Part shown: in pieces, positions 25,572 to 36,500 of the stretch | Layout of the letters: every line of letters begins with the position of its first letter | How positions within the stretch are numbered: the first letter of the stretch is position 1 | Assembly: GCA_016873845.1 (NCBI GenBank) | Contig: VGVX01000016.1 | Coordinates: forward strand, 1-44,373 | DNA: 44,373 nt | Direction of reading: 5' to 3' | From: Ignavibacteria bacterium | GTDB lineage: Bacteria; Bacteroidota; Ignavibacteria; Ch128b | Notes under the pieces: generated by a model | Seen by the model: the letters and a program-made list of their open reading frames with translations, nothing else | Databases searched by the model: none | Told to the model about the DNA's origin: nothing | Program-made: the position numbers and the translations under genes

Positions 25572-26981
25572 ATGGCTATAAAGTTTTATAATACTCTCAC
25601 TAAAAAACTTGAAGAATTCCAACCTCTGATTCCAGAAAAGATTTCAATGTATATGTGCGGACCAACAGTTTACGATTATTTTCACATTGGGAATGCACGT
25701 TCATTCGTAATGGCTGATATTATTAATAGATATTTCCGTTATAAGGGATTTGATGTAAAATTTGTGATGAACCTAACGGACATTGATGATAAAATAATTA
25801 ATAAAGCCATTGAAGAAAAAATTGATGCGAAATTAGTTGCAGAAAAATACACTCGCGCCTTTTTTGAAGACATCGAAAAATTGAAAATCAAACCTGCGGA
25901 TTTTTATCCAAAAGCTACAGATAATTTTGATGGAATCGTTAATCTAATTTCTAAACTTGTTGAAAATGGAAGTGCTTATGTAGTCGATGGGGATGTTTTT
26001 TTTAATGTCGAAAATTTTAATGGGTATGGAAAACTTTCCGGAAAAAAGCTTGAAGATTTAATCAGCGGGGCGCGTGTGGATGTTAATGAGCAAAAGAAAA
26101 ATCCGGCCGATTTTGCATTATGGAAATCAACAAAACCAGGAGAACCTTTTTGGGAAAGCCCGTGGGGAAAAGGGCGACCTGGATGGCACATTGAATGTTC
26201 TGTGATGTCTATGAAAAACCTTGGAGAGACTTTTGATATTCATGCCGGCGGCAACGATTTGATATTTCCACATCACGAAAATGAAATTGCACAAAGTGAA
26301 GCTGCTACGAAAAAACCGCTTGCAAGATATTGGATTCACTTTGGCTTTTTGAATATTGATAATCAAAAAATGTCAAAGTCATTGGGAAACTTTTTCACGC
26401 TGCGGGATGTACTAAAAAAATTTTCTGCAGAAGCTTTAAGACTTCTATATTGCCAGACTCTTTACAGCGCACCGTTAAATTTTAGCGATGATTTACTCGC
26501 TAGTTCAGAAACTGCATTGAAAAGAATAAAAAATACTATCCATCAAATTAATACGTCCTTATATGCTGAAGAAAATCAAGAGAAATTTAGTACAGAAAAA
26601 TTCATATCTCAGTTTGAAAGTTCAATGGATGATAATTTCAATACTCCGCAGGCTTTAGCAACCATTTTCGATCTGTGCAAGGAAATAAATCTATTTATTT
26701 CGAGACATGAAAAATTATCTGAAGAAAATAGAAAACAGATGTTGAGCACAATTAAATTAATTGGAGGAGATGTTTTGGGAATTATAGACTTCACTGAAAA
26801 AACCGGGCACGGTGAAACTCTGTTAAATAATTTAATGAATATTATTATTTCTATTCGAAATGACGCTCGAAATGAAAAACGTTTTGAAGTCTCTGATAAA
26901 ATTAGAGATGAATTGAAAAAACTTCAGATTGAGTTAGAAGATAAAAAAGGGCAAACAACCTGGAAAATAAATAGGAGTTGA
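25572..26981 (+). CDS. cysS: Cysteinyl-tRNA synthetase
   Basis: It charges tRNA-Cys. The 469 residues match the class I enzyme of this name. Visible motifs are MCGPTVYD with the first zinc cysteine, HIGN (the HIGH motif) near residue 38, the zinc-site WHIECSVMSM and HHENE, and KMSKS near residue 269. The C-terminal anticodon-binding helices follow, ending in KKGQTTWK. No strong ribosome binding site is seen before ATG. The stop TGA lies two bases before the next gene, so it is transcribed with the hydrolase gene at 26984. That pairing has no obvious functional logic. Confidence 0.97.
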   Translation: MAIKFYNTLTKKLEEFQPLIPEKISMYMCGPTVYDYFHIGNARSFVMADIINRYFRYKGFDVKFVMNLTDIDDKIINKAIEEKIDAKLVAEKYTRAFFEDIEKLKIKPADFYPKATDNFDGIVNLISKLVENGSAYVVDGDVFFNVENFNGYGKLSGKKLEDLISGARVDVNEQKKNPADFALWKSTKPGEPFWESPWGKGRPGWHIECSVMSMKNLGETFDIHAGGNDLIFPHHENEIAQSEAATKKPLARYWIHFGFLNIDNQKMSKSLGNFFTLRDVLKKFSAEALRLLYCQTLYSAPLNFSDDLLASSETALKRIKNTIHQINTSLYAEENQEKFSTEKFISQFESSMDDNFNTPQALATIFDLCKEINLFISRHEKLSEENRKQMLSTIKLIGGDVLGIIDFTEKTGHGETLLNNLMNIIISIRNDARNEKRFEVSDKIRDELKKLQIELEDKKGQTTWKINRS

Positions 26982-26983
26982 TT

Positions 26984-27979
26984 ATGAAAAAGGTCAACAG
27001 AAGAAAATTCATTACAAATGCGGCCGTTGCCGGAGCAGGTATTGCTCTGATTGGCAATGAGACATTCGCTTCGTCAAAACATTCATTTTCTGGAAAAGTT
27101 GAGAAACCCGTAGTCATTACGACTTGGGATCGTGGTCATGAACCGAATATTAAAGCTTGGGAAATATTGGCTAAGGGGGGAAACTCGCTCGATGCTGTCG
27201 AAGCTGGAGTTCGAGTTGCAGAAGACGATCCAAATAATATGTCTGTTGGTTATGGCGGACTGCCTGATGAAACTGGTGTTGTCACTCTCGATGCTAGTAT
27301 CATGGATTGGCGCGGACGTGCTGGGGCTGTTGGGTATATTCAAAATATTCGTAATCCAATTTCCGTTGCTCGGAAAGTAATGGAAAAAACTCGTCACATA
27401 ATGTTAGCAGGAGAAGGGGCAAAAAGATTTGCGCTGGCGAATGGATTCAAAACGGAAAATCTTCTTACTGAAGCAAGTCTGAAACGCTGGAATCAATTGA
27501 AAGAAAAAGGTGCGGAAACAGATTTTCGCCGATTAGAAGAAAATCACGATACAATCACCATGCTCGCAATTGATAACAACGGAAATTTATCGGGCGCCTG
27601 TACGACGAGCGGGCTTGCATGGAAAATTCATGGACGTGTTGGCGATTCTCCAATTATTGGTGCAGGACTTTATCTCGATAATGATGTTGGTGCTGCCGGA
27701 GGAACGGGAATTGGCGAAGCAATTTGGCGTTCATTAGCTTCATTTTTGATTGTTGAAAAAATGAGAGACGGGATGTCTCCACAAGAAGCCTGTGTATTTG
27801 CAGTAAAAAGAGTAATCAAAGTCAGTAAGCAATATTTAACGGATATAGGTCAAGCTGCTTTTATTGCGATGAACAGCAAGGGGGAAACTGGCGCATATTC
27901 AGTTCGAACAGGTTTTGACTACATGCTAACCAAAAATGGAGAAACGAAGGGGATAAAAGCATCCTTTGAATTAAAGTAA
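26984..27979 (+). CDS. Glycosylasparaginase-like N-terminal-nucleophile hydrolase
   Basis: The 331-residue precursor (from ATG at 26984, six bases after AGGAG) has a twin-arginine-like signal, RRKFITNAAVAGAGIALIG. It matches the N4-(beta-N-acetylglucosaminyl)-L-asparaginase family: GGNSLDAVEAGVRVAEDDP at the start of the mature chain, MSVGYGGLPDETG, and HDTITML. The Thr in HDT is the nucleophile exposed by self-cleavage after Asp. GDSPIIGAGLY and GTGIGEA complete the substrate pocket. It probably acts in the periplasm on asparagine-linked N-acetylglucosamine or isoaspartyl-type substrates. The exact substrate is uncertain. Confidence 0.9.
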   Translation: MKKVNRRKFITNAAVAGAGIALIGNETFASSKHSFSGKVEKPVVITTWDRGHEPNIKAWEILAKGGNSLDAVEAGVRVAEDDPNNMSVGYGGLPDETGVVTLDASIMDWRGRAGAVGYIQNIRNPISVARKVMEKTRHIMLAGEGAKRFALANGFKTENLLTEASLKRWNQLKEKGAETDFRRLEENHDTITMLAIDNNGNLSGACTTSGLAWKIHGRVGDSPIIGAGLYLDNDVGAAGGTGIGEAIWRSLASFLIVEKMRDGMSPQEACVFAVKRVIKVSKQYLTDIGQAAFIAMNSKGETGAYSVRTGFDYMLTKNGETKGIKASFELK

Positions 27980-28034
27980 ACAAGTGATTGTTAAATTCTT
28001 AGAAAAACATTTATAAAAGAGAAAGTATACTTCG

Positions 28035-28823
28035 ATGAAGATAGTTAATTTTTTACGGCTAACATTTCTAATGTTTATAACTCTGATTTCATTTACAAAT
28101 GTGTTAAAAGCCCAAGGTAGTGCTGGTGCAAAGTCAACTGTTGAGCCTCGATATTTAATAGATATGAATACAGCAGGACTTCTCTCGCGGGGAATGTTTG
28201 CAATTGGTACAGAACATTTACCGGATGGAGTTTTCATTTTGAAAATTGATGTTGGGATTTTCAATCAATTCAATTTCGGAATTTCATATGGTGCGAGTAA
28301 TTTTATCGGACGCGGTGATATGAAATTTTACAACTATCCGGGCGTGAACGTGAAGTTTCGTGTCTTCGAAGAGGAGGTCGCTTTTCCTGCTATTTTACTT
28401 GGTTTCGATTCACAAGGTAAGGGACATTTTTTTAAAGACTTAAAACGATTTGAAATAAAATCTCCTGGATTTTATTTAGTAGCAAGTAAAAATTTGAATG
28501 TGATGGGAATGCTCAGTATTCATGGTGCCTTAAATTATAGTCTTGAAACTCAGGACGATGATAATAATTTAAACTTAACCATCGGAGCGGAAAAAACAAT
28601 CGGGAGCCAGGTATCAGTCGTAGCAGAGTATGACATCGGATTGAACGATGACTCCAAAATAGTTGGCAGAGGAAGGGGATATTTGAATTTCGGAGTTCGT
28701 TGGTCTATTGCTGATGGTCTAACCATCGGCTTTGATTTCAGGAATATCGTGTCGAATAGAATAAAAGACAGCTTTGGAGTAGATCGCTCATTCAGAATTG
28801 AATTTGCTAGAAATATTTTCTGA
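28035..28823 (+). CDS. Outer-membrane beta-barrel protein (YjbH-like)
   Basis: The 262-residue protein has a signal segment (FLRLTFLMFITLISFTNVLKAQ) and alternating strands ending in FRIEFARNIF, typical of an outer-membrane barrel. EPRYLIDMNTAGLLSRGMFAIGT and LNFGVRWSIADGLTIGFDFRN recall YjbH-type proteins linked to exopolysaccharide export, but the similarity is weak. It stands alone between the hydrolase gene and the lipoprotein operon. Specific function unknown. Confidence 0.65.
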   Translation: MKIVNFLRLTFLMFITLISFTNVLKAQGSAGAKSTVEPRYLIDMNTAGLLSRGMFAIGTEHLPDGVFILKIDVGIFNQFNFGISYGASNFIGRGDMKFYNYPGVNVKFRVFEEEVAFPAILLGFDSQGKGHFFKDLKRFEIKSPGFYLVASKNLNVMGMLSIHGALNYSLETQDDDNNLNLTIGAEKTIGSQVSVVAEYDIGLNDDSKIVGRGRGYLNFGVRWSIADGLTIGFDFRNIVSNRIKDSFGVDRSFRIEFARNIF

Positions 28824-29024
28824 TTGTCTTTTTTTATGAACAGAATTTTAATTTTATAGACAAATTGAAGCTATATTGTTCAGAATCATCAAGAATGATA
28901 GAAATATTAAAGCAAAACATTAAAATTTTAATTAAAACAGAAATTTTTTAAAGTGGAGCAAATTATAAAGGCACAAAAATTGACGATCAAAAGTTAAAGA
29001 ATTTGTATGATGGAGGAATCTAAA

Positions 29025-30278
29025 ATGAGAACGAGAATTTCACTAGGACTAATTGCAGCATTCTTCATGCTGTTAATTTCTGGATGTTACACACAAGTTG
29101 TTTGGCGTGATGGTGATTATGGATATCGTACCAAACAGAAACCAAAAGCACAAGTTGAAACTCAAGAACAAATTGAAGAGAATCAGTCAGAGTATTCAGA
29201 GGAAGATTCAGCTGCATACATAGACGAATACGAATCTGAATATTATGATGATGATTATTATTACTACCCAAGGCATCGCCGAGGGTATAAATATTATCAT
29301 CCATCAATCACCATATCCTTTGGTTCATCTTCTTTCTATGATCCTTGGTTCTTCGACGGTTGGTATTATCCCTGGGATTGGTGCAGAACTTATTACTTCT
29401 ATAATCCTTGGAGCTGGTGGTATCGACCTTATTTCAGTTGGAATTCATGGGCATACTATCCCTCGTATTACTATGGTTACTATTGGAATGACTATTGGGC
29501 ATGGAATTGGGGATATTGGTATCAACCAGTTTCTCAATATCGAAAAAACGATTACACAAGATTGCGTGATAATGATGGTGGAAGAGGAAGAATTGTTGGA
29601 AGCGGAAATCTTGGAAGAGATGTGAATGTTCGAACTTCTCAAGGTACACGGTTGAGAGATGTGAATGATCGTAGAATCGATTCAGGTAGAGATAGAACTC
29701 GTGAGCGAGAGATTAAGCGTGACGACCGGACACCGGCAAGGACTTTCGAAACAGAACGAAAGAGAATTGATCGGGACGTTGATACTCGCACACCTTCAAC
29801 ACGTGACCGAACTTTGGATAGAGAACCGAAGCGCGATGACAGAAAAGAAACTCCACAAGTTCGTGACCGTAAACCGACTGTAACACCAGAACGTGAAAGA
29901 AAAATTGACAATCGTGATACGCGAAAAAACGACCGAGAACCGCAAAGAAAACTCAATGATCGAAATACGAGAAGTAACGATAAAGATGTCGAGAAACGAA
30001 TTGAAAGAAAAGAAAGGCCACGAATCGATTATCAACCGCCTCGAAGAGAGTACACTCCACCAAAACGCGACAATGAACCTCGCAGAGAATATACTCCTCC
30101 TCCCAGAAGAGATCCTGAACCGAGACGTGAATCAACACCGCCGCAGCGTAGTTATGAACCACCTAGAAGAGAATCTTCTCCACCTCCGCAGAGGTCATCA
30201 CCGCCTCCTTCGTATAATCCACCATCGGGAAGGTCTTCAACTCCGAGTTCACCGCCACCAGACAGAAGAAGAGATTGA
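29025..30278 (+). CDS. Tyr/Trp-rich, Arg-rich low-complexity lipoprotein
   Basis: From the ATG at 29025, eight bases after GGAGG, the protein has 417 residues. The signal ends in LISGC, a lipobox. The mature chain has three compositional zones: an acidic Glu/Asp/Tyr segment (about 40-75), a zone of dense Tyr, Trp and Phe (about 75-165) with motifs such as YDPWFFDGWYYPWDW, and a long Arg/Asp-rich zone of RDR/DDR-type repeats that becomes Pro/Arg-rich (PPRRE) to the end. No enzymatic domain is seen. A surface or cell-contact role is possible. The aromatic zone may fold into a compact patch, the charged zone is likely disordered. First gene of a three-gene operon. Confidence 0.8.
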   Translation: MRTRISLGLIAAFFMLLISGCYTQVVWRDGDYGYRTKQKPKAQVETQEQIEENQSEYSEEDSAAYIDEYESEYYDDDYYYYPRHRRGYKYYHPSITISFGSSSFYDPWFFDGWYYPWDWCRTYYFYNPWSWWYRPYFSWNSWAYYPSYYYGYYWNDYWAWNWGYWYQPVSQYRKNDYTRLRDNDGGRGRIVGSGNLGRDVNVRTSQGTRLRDVNDRRIDSGRDRTREREIKRDDRTPARTFETERKRIDRDVDTRTPSTRDRTLDREPKRDDRKETPQVRDRKPTVTPERERKIDNRDTRKNDREPQRKLNDRNTRSNDKDVEKRIERKERPRIDYQPPRREYTPPKRDNEPRREYTPPPRRDPEPRRESTPPQRSYEPPRRESSPPPQRSSPPPSYNPPSGRSSTPSSPPPDRRRD

Positions 30279-30281
30279 TAT

Positions 30282-30851
30282 ATGAAATTTAGAATGTTAG
30301 TAAGATATTGTGTATTAGTTTTTACCAACGCTATCATATTTAGCGCTTGCTATACAATGATTTCACATCCGAAAGTAAGTAAAAAAGCAAGTGATAGTGA
30401 TTTTGTAACTCATCGTGTAAGTATAATCGATGACTGTCTCTCCTGTCACTCAGAAATGGAACTGAGGGAGTTTAATACATATCATCAATATTATTACCAA
30501 TCAGCAAATGTTTACAGACCGGAACGGCAGTACATCTACTATGATCCATATTACTCATATCCATGGTGGTATGATATTAAAGCTGCGACAACTTATGATG
30601 CGCCTTCATCTTCAAAGCCAAGTAGAAGTTATGATGGAAACTTACGAAATAATGACGGCGGAAGAACAAGAGATAACTCTTCTCCGATAGCCCTCCCATC
30701 GCCCTCGAGAAATGAGGATTCTAATCGAAGCGGATCTTCAGTTAAAACAGACACTTCTACGGATCGGAAAACAGATAGTAATTCAAACTCACGCGAGAGA
30801 GAAAGTCAGTCAACTAAAACCAGAGAAAATTCAGGCGAAAGAAAGAGATAA
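30282..30851 (+). CDS. Small lipoprotein with a CxxCH motif
   Basis: The 189-residue protein has a signal ending in FSAC (lipobox) and then DDCLSCH, a c-type haem-binding CxxCH. This single motif, in a protein of otherwise low complexity, is not proof of haem attachment. The central part is Tyr-rich (YHQYYYQSANVYRPERQYIYYDPYYSYPWWYD), resembling the aromatic zone of the upstream lipoprotein. The C-terminal third is Ser/Arg/Asp-rich and likely disordered. It starts three bases after the upstream gene and ends two bases before the next, so it is in the same operon. Function unknown. Confidence 0.75.
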   Translation: MKFRMLVRYCVLVFTNAIIFSACYTMISHPKVSKKASDSDFVTHRVSIIDDCLSCHSEMELREFNTYHQYYYQSANVYRPERQYIYYDPYYSYPWWYDIKAATTYDAPSSSKPSRSYDGNLRNNDGGRTRDNSSPIALPSPSRNEDSNRSGSSVKTDTSTDRKTDSNSNSRERESQSTKTRENSGERKR

Positions 30852-30853
30852 TT

Positions 30854-32278
30854 ATGAAAGCTGTTAAAATTCTTATATCAATATTTATTTTTTTTACTTT
30901 AACTTCTGTGCTTAATGCTCAAAACCTCAATGATGCGCTTAGACTCAGTACACCCGGAATCGGAGTTGGTGCAAAAGCATTAGGAATGGGTGGCGCGTTT
31001 ACAGCAATAAGTGATGATTATTCCGCTACATATTGGAATCCTGCGGGTTTATTCCAGGTTAAGCGAATGGAATTCAATGCTGGTTTGAGTTACAATAATT
31101 TGAAAAATGATGCTTCCTTCTTTGGAACTTCGACAAACTTTGAAAACAGCAGTACAAGTATAAACAACTTGGGTTTTGTTTTTCCTTTCCCGACTATTCG
31201 CGGCAGTTTAGTCTTTGGACTTGGTTATAACAGAACTAATAATTTTAATGAAGCAATGGCATTTAGCGGATTTAATTCCTCAAATACTTCGATGATACAA
31301 ACTCTTCTTGGAAAAGGAGATGTTTCCTACTTGTTATATCTAACTGATTCGACTGGGAACTTCACGCCAATAAATGGCAGACTGCATCAGGAAGGATCGA
31401 TACTTGCATCAGGAAATGAAAATCGCTGGGTGCTTAGCGGTACAATCGAGGTTGCAAAAGATTTAGCAGTCGGTGTTTCAATTGATATATTAGGCGGAAC
31501 ATTCGAGAAAAATCGGGATTACTCAGAAATTGATACGAAAGATTATTACGGTACTGGAGTAAAAACCGATCCAGCAGATTCGCGAACAGCAGATTTTCAA
31601 GAATTCCAATTTAATGAAACATTAAAATGGGAATTAGGTGGATTTAGTGCTAAAGCTGGTTTTATGTACAGGTTTAAAGATATGCTGAGATTCGGAGCGG
31701 CAATCAAGTTTCCAAGTTCATTTAATATTAAAGAAGATTATCTTGTCAGCGGGTCTGCAAAATTTGGTACAGGTTTTACACCGGATATAAGTCCAGCTCT
31801 CGAAAGTAACATTGAATACGAAATTATTACCCCCTATCAATTTTCTGCGGGAATATCCGTCACCAGATCTTTTTTCACAATTTCTGGAGATATCAATTTA
31901 ACCGATTACACTCAAATGGAGTTTAAGAATCTCAGTGCCTCAAAAACGGTTCAAAACAATAAAGACATAAAAACGCTATTTAAAAGTGTGATGGATTACT
32001 CCGTTGGGGGGGAATTCAAAGTGATGAATACCGGATTGAAGCTTCGGGGTGGATACATGGTTAGGAATTCACCATTTAAAAACGATCCGTCTGAGTTCAA
32101 TAGAAAATATATCACACTCGGCGCCGGTTTCCATGCCGATGAATCGTTTGCTTTCGATATTGCTTACATCATGGGAAAATGGAAAACTTTTGGTGATAAC
32201 TACGGTATTGATGTTTCGCGAACTTACCAGGATATAAAAACTACAGATATAGTCTTTACTACAACTTTCAGATTTTGA
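30854..32278 (+). CDS. FadL/OmpP1-like outer-membrane transport protein
   Basis: The 474-residue protein has a Sec signal ending near LNAQ. The start of the mature chain, GIGVGAKALGMGGAFTAISDDYSATYWNPAG, is characteristic of the OmpP1/FadL/TodX barrel family, which takes up hydrophobic compounds across the outer membrane. The barrel ends with TTDIVFTTTFRF. It is the last gene of the operon with the two aromatic-rich lipoproteins and is followed by a perfect intrinsic terminator. Substrate unknown. Long-chain fatty acids or aromatics are the family's usual cargo. Confidence 0.85.
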   Translation: MKAVKILISIFIFFTLTSVLNAQNLNDALRLSTPGIGVGAKALGMGGAFTAISDDYSATYWNPAGLFQVKRMEFNAGLSYNNLKNDASFFGTSTNFENSSTSINNLGFVFPFPTIRGSLVFGLGYNRTNNFNEAMAFSGFNSSNTSMIQTLLGKGDVSYLLYLTDSTGNFTPINGRLHQEGSILASGNENRWVLSGTIEVAKDLAVGVSIDILGGTFEKNRDYSEIDTKDYYGTGVKTDPADSRTADFQEFQFNETLKWELGGFSAKAGFMYRFKDMLRFGAAIKFPSSFNIKEDYLVSGSAKFGTGFTPDISPALESNIEYEIITPYQFSAGISVTRSFFTISGDINLTDYTQMEFKNLSASKTVQNNKDIKTLFKSVMDYSVGGEFKVMNTGLKLRGGYMVRNSPFKNDPSEFNRKYITLGAGFHADESFAFDIAYIMGKWKTFGDNYGIDVSRTYQDIKTTDIVFTTTFRF

Positions 32279-32328
32279 ATAATTTACTTTCTTAATGAAG
32301 TAAGTTAAGAGTCAAGTCATTTTTAATG

Positions 32329-32360
32329 AATTCCCGCAAAATATGCGGGAATTTTTTTTC
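32329..32360 (+). terminator. Intrinsic terminator after the FadL-like gene
   Basis: AATTCCCGCA (32329-32338) pairs with TGCGGGAATT (32344-32353), loop of five bases, followed by a run of T's. This is the best intrinsic terminator in the window and ends the lipoprotein/FadL operon. Confidence 0.9.
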
Positions 32361-32445
32361 CTGTACTTAGTCTAAAATGAATTTTTTTTTACATTCTAAT
32401 ATTATTTATTTTGGGTAGAATTAGTAAGCTATCTTAAGGAACTTT

Positions 32446-33513
32446 ATGAAAAATAAAAGAAGAATCATCATATGGCCGGTTATAATTGTGATTCTCGTAA
32501 TACTGATTATTCCAAAGCTAAATCTGAATAATAGTGTTAAGGATCTGGAAGTTGATAAGCAATCATCGGATAAGAGAATTGGAGTAAAAGCAGTTTTAAT
32601 TCGAGGTAAATCTCTTCAGAATAAAATATTTGCAAGTGGAACATTGATCAGCAACGAAGAAGTAGAGCTGAGAAGTGAAATTTCAGGAAAAATAACAAAC
32701 ATTTTTTTTACAGAGGGAAAGCATGTTAAAAAAGATGAAGTCCTGCTCAAAATTAACGATTCAGAACTTCAGGCAACTTTGAAAAAAAATAAATCCAAAG
32801 TTGTTCTTGCTCAGGATAAGGAATTCAGAGCAAAGCAGCTTCTCGAAAAGAATTTGATAAGCCAGCAAGAATACGAAATCATACTCGGTGACCTTGTATC
32901 AGTTCTTGCTGATGTAGAGATCAATGAAGCCCAGTTAGAAAAAACTGAAATTAAAGCTCCATTCGATGGAATAGTAGGACTTCGTTCTGTAAGTGTGGGA
33001 AGTTATATTTCTCCGCAAACCAGAATTGCGACTTTACAGAGCATCAATCCAATTAAGATAGATTTTTTTGTTCCGCAAAAATATTTTGGACTCTTAAAGG
33101 AGAAGCAGCAAATTTTAGTAAAACTTTCTGCTACTGGTCAAGTTTATAAAGGAAAAGTTTATGCGGTTGAACCTAAGATAGACCAAAATACACGTACTGT
33201 TCAAGTACGAGCGTTAATTCCGAATATATCTGGAGAGTTAACGCCCGGTGCATATGTTGAGATAGAAATTGTTTTAGAGGAAATCAAAAACGCAATTATG
33301 GTCCCATCCGAGGCTGTTATACCGGATATTCAGGGAGAGAAAGTTTTTTTGTATAAATCTGGAAAAGCCGTTCAACAGATTGTTACACCAAACATCCGGA
33401 CGGAAAACGAAATTCAAATTATTAAGGGATTAAATGTTAACGATACTTTGATCACTTCCGGCATTATCCAGCTTCGTCCTAATACACCAGTAAAAATTAA
33501 TATAGTTAATTAA
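32446..33513 (+). CDS. RND efflux pump periplasmic adaptor (membrane fusion protein)
   Basis: This 355-residue protein has an N-terminal anchor (IIIWPVIIVILVILIIP) and the adaptor architecture: lipoyl-like halves around a helical hairpin (EISGKITNIFFTEGKHVKKDEVLLKI, then KAPFDGIVGLRSVSVGSYI), a beta-barrel domain and a membrane-proximal domain ending PNTPVKINIV. It connects the pump encoded two bases downstream to an outer-membrane channel. No such channel gene is adjacent, so a shared one must be used. A strong terminator precedes the operon. Confidence 0.93.
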   Translation: MKNKRRIIIWPVIIVILVILIIPKLNLNNSVKDLEVDKQSSDKRIGVKAVLIRGKSLQNKIFASGTLISNEEVELRSEISGKITNIFFTEGKHVKKDEVLLKINDSELQATLKKNKSKVVLAQDKEFRAKQLLEKNLISQQEYEIILGDLVSVLADVEINEAQLEKTEIKAPFDGIVGLRSVSVGSYISPQTRIATLQSINPIKIDFFVPQKYFGLLKEKQQILVKLSATGQVYKGKVYAVEPKIDQNTRTVQVRALIPNISGELTPGAYVEIEIVLEEIKNAIMVPSEAVIPDIQGEKVFLYKSGKAVQQIVTPNIRTENEIQIIKGLNVNDTLITSGIIQLRPNTPVKINIVN

Positions 33514-33515
33514 TT

Positions 33516-36500
33516 ATGAGTTTATCATCTGTAAGTATTCGCAGACCTGTTCTCTCCATTGTCATGTCGATCGTGATTATGATTTTTGGGATAATTGGTT
33601 ACACATTTTTAGGTGTGCGGGAATATCCGAGTATCGATCCTCCAATTATCACTGTCTCAACTAGCTATCCTGGAGCTAATGCTGATGTAATTGAATCTCA
33701 GATCACAGAACCTCTTGAAGAACAAATTAATGGTATTGCAGGAATCAGATCCTTAACATCAAACAGTCGGGATGGGAGAAGTCAAATAACTGTGGAATTT
33801 GATGTCGCAATTGATCTTGAAACCGCTGCAAATGATGTTCGAGATCGAGTTTCAATTGCGAGATCGAGATTGCCGCAGGATGTTGATCCGCCAACAGTGG
33901 CAAAAGCTGATGCTGATGCTATCCCGATAGTATTCTTGAATGTAAAAAGCGATAATAAAACTTTACTTGAATTATCTGATATAGCACAAAACATTTTCAA
34001 GGAAAGACTTCAAACAATTCCGGGAGTAAGTCAAGTAAACATTTGGGGGGAGAAAAGATATTCGATGCGGCTTTGGATGGATCCTGCAAAGCTTGCTGCT
34101 TACAATGTAACACCAATCGATGTCAGAACTGCACTGAATCGAGAAAATATAGAACTCCCTTCAGGTCGGCTTGAAGGAAGTAAAACGGAATTGACAGTAA
34201 GAACACTCGGCAGATTAGCTACAGTCGATGATTTTAATAATCTGATTATCAAAGAGTCAAATCGTGTCATAGTTCGTTTTCAGGATATCGGACGGGCTGA
34301 ATTGTATCCTGAAAATGACCGATCAATTTTAAGAAGAGACGGCATCCCAATGGTAGGTGTTGTTCTCATTCCTCAGTCCGGAGCAAATTTCATTCAAATT
34401 GTTGATGAGTTCTATCGTCGAATCGATCAGATTAAAAAGGATTTACCTGAAGATGTTGAACTCGGAATTGGATTCGACGTAACCAAGTACATTCGTAACT
34501 CTATCTCTGAAGTACAGGAAACTATTTTCTTAGCATTGGGACTTGTCATCTTAATTATATTTTTATTTTTAAGAGATTGGCGGACTACGCTCATTCCAAT
34601 TTTAGCAATACCTGTTTCGCTCATTGGTACATTTTTCATTATGTACCTCGCGGAGTTTTCGATAAATGTTCTTACACTGCTTGGAATTGTTTTGGCAATA
34701 GGAATCGTAGTTGACGATGCAATAGTTGTATTAGAAAATATCTATAAAAAAATTGAAGCCGGATTCCGCCCCTTCGAAGCTGCCGTGAAAGGTTCTGCTG
34801 AGATATTCTTTGCTATAATCTCAACTACAGTTGCACTCGTTGCTGTATTTTTACCCATAATGTTTTTGCAGGGTATTACCGGAAGATTGTTCATAGAATT
34901 TGGTGTTGTCATTGCAGGTTCAGTAATAATTTCTTCTTTTGTTGCTCTTACTCTTACTCCAATGCTGAGTTCAAGGTTGTTAAAGGAAAAAGAAAAACAT
35001 AGTTGGTTTTACTATAAATCGGAACCATTTTTCAGTTGGTTGGAAAAATCCTATCGGAATGCACTTAATTCGTTTATGAAAAAACGATGGATCGCATTTG
35101 CAATTATGGCTTCCGCAGGTTTAATGATTTACTTTTTTGGTTCTTCACTGCAATCTGAACTAGCACCGATTGAAGATAGAGGAGAAATGCGTGTGCAATC
35201 TACAATGCCCGAAGGGACTTCATTTGAATTGATGGATTCGTACATTATGGAGATGGTGCATACACTTCAGGATTCAATTAAAGAAACCACTGCGATGATC
35301 TCACTTACAAGCGGCGGGGGTGGAGGAATGGCTTCAACTAACAGCGGATTTGTGAGGCTGACTTTAACCGATGCCAATCGAAGGGAAAGAAGCCAGCAAG
35401 ATATTGCAGAAACGGTGACTTCTATAACGCGAAAATTAAATGACGCCCGCTCTTTTGTTGTACAGAGTCAATCGATCTCTACTCGGCGCGGAGGTCTTCC
35501 GGTTCAATACGTTATTCAAGCGTCCGATTTTGAACAGCTTAGAGAAATTATTCCAAAATTTATGGACGAAGCATTGGACGATCCAACTTTTGCTAATGTA
35601 GATGTTAATTTAAAATTCAACAAACCTGAAATAGTCGTTGATATTAATAGAACAAAAGCTCGTGAGCTGGGTGTATCAGCGATTGACATTGCTCAAACAC
35701 TTCAGCTTGCTTACAGCGGACAGCGGTTTGGTTACTACGTAATGAGCGGCAAGCAATATCAGGTTATTGGTCAGGTTTCAAGAGAAAACAGAAATAAACC
35801 GATTGATCTTGCCTCACTCTATGTTCGTAATAATCGAGGCGGTTTAATTCAACTGGATAATCTTGTTACGCTACGAGAAAAAAGCAGTCCTCCTCAAATC
35901 TACAGATTCAATCGATACGTGAGTGCAACTTTTTCGGCTAGCTTAGTTTCCGGGAAGACTATTAGTGATGGAATAAAAGCTATGGATGGAATTGCAGCTC
36001 GAGTTCTTGATGAAAGATTTTCTACTGCACTTGAGGGGGCATCCAAAGATTTTGTCGAGAGTTCATCAAGTTTATTATTTACGTTTTTGCTTGCATTGGT
36101 CTTGATTTATTTAACACTTGCAGCTCAGTTTGAAAGCTTTCGCGATCCATTCATTATTATGTTTACCGTCCCATTGGCGATTGCCGGTTCAGTATTTTCA
36201 CTCTGGTATTTTGATCAAACATTGAACATCTTCAGTCAGATAGGACAAATAATGCTCATCGGATTGGTTACAAAAAATGGAATATTAATAGTTGAGTTTG
36301 CCAATCAGAAGAAAACTTTAGGATTAACAGTCATTAATGCGGTTAAAGAAGCTGCACAATTAAGATTAAGACCAATTCTTATGACAAGCTTCTCTACTAT
36401 ATTAGGAACACTTCCGATTGCATTGGCGCTCGGTGCAGGAGCCGAGAGCAGAATGTCTATGGGAATTGCCGTTATCGGCGGTTTAGTCTTTTCAACATTG

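Noticed and set aside
29065-30285. Several long open frames in other phases of the lipoprotein gene
   Set aside because: They are by-products of the extreme composition. The lipobox and ribosome binding site support only the frame from 29025.
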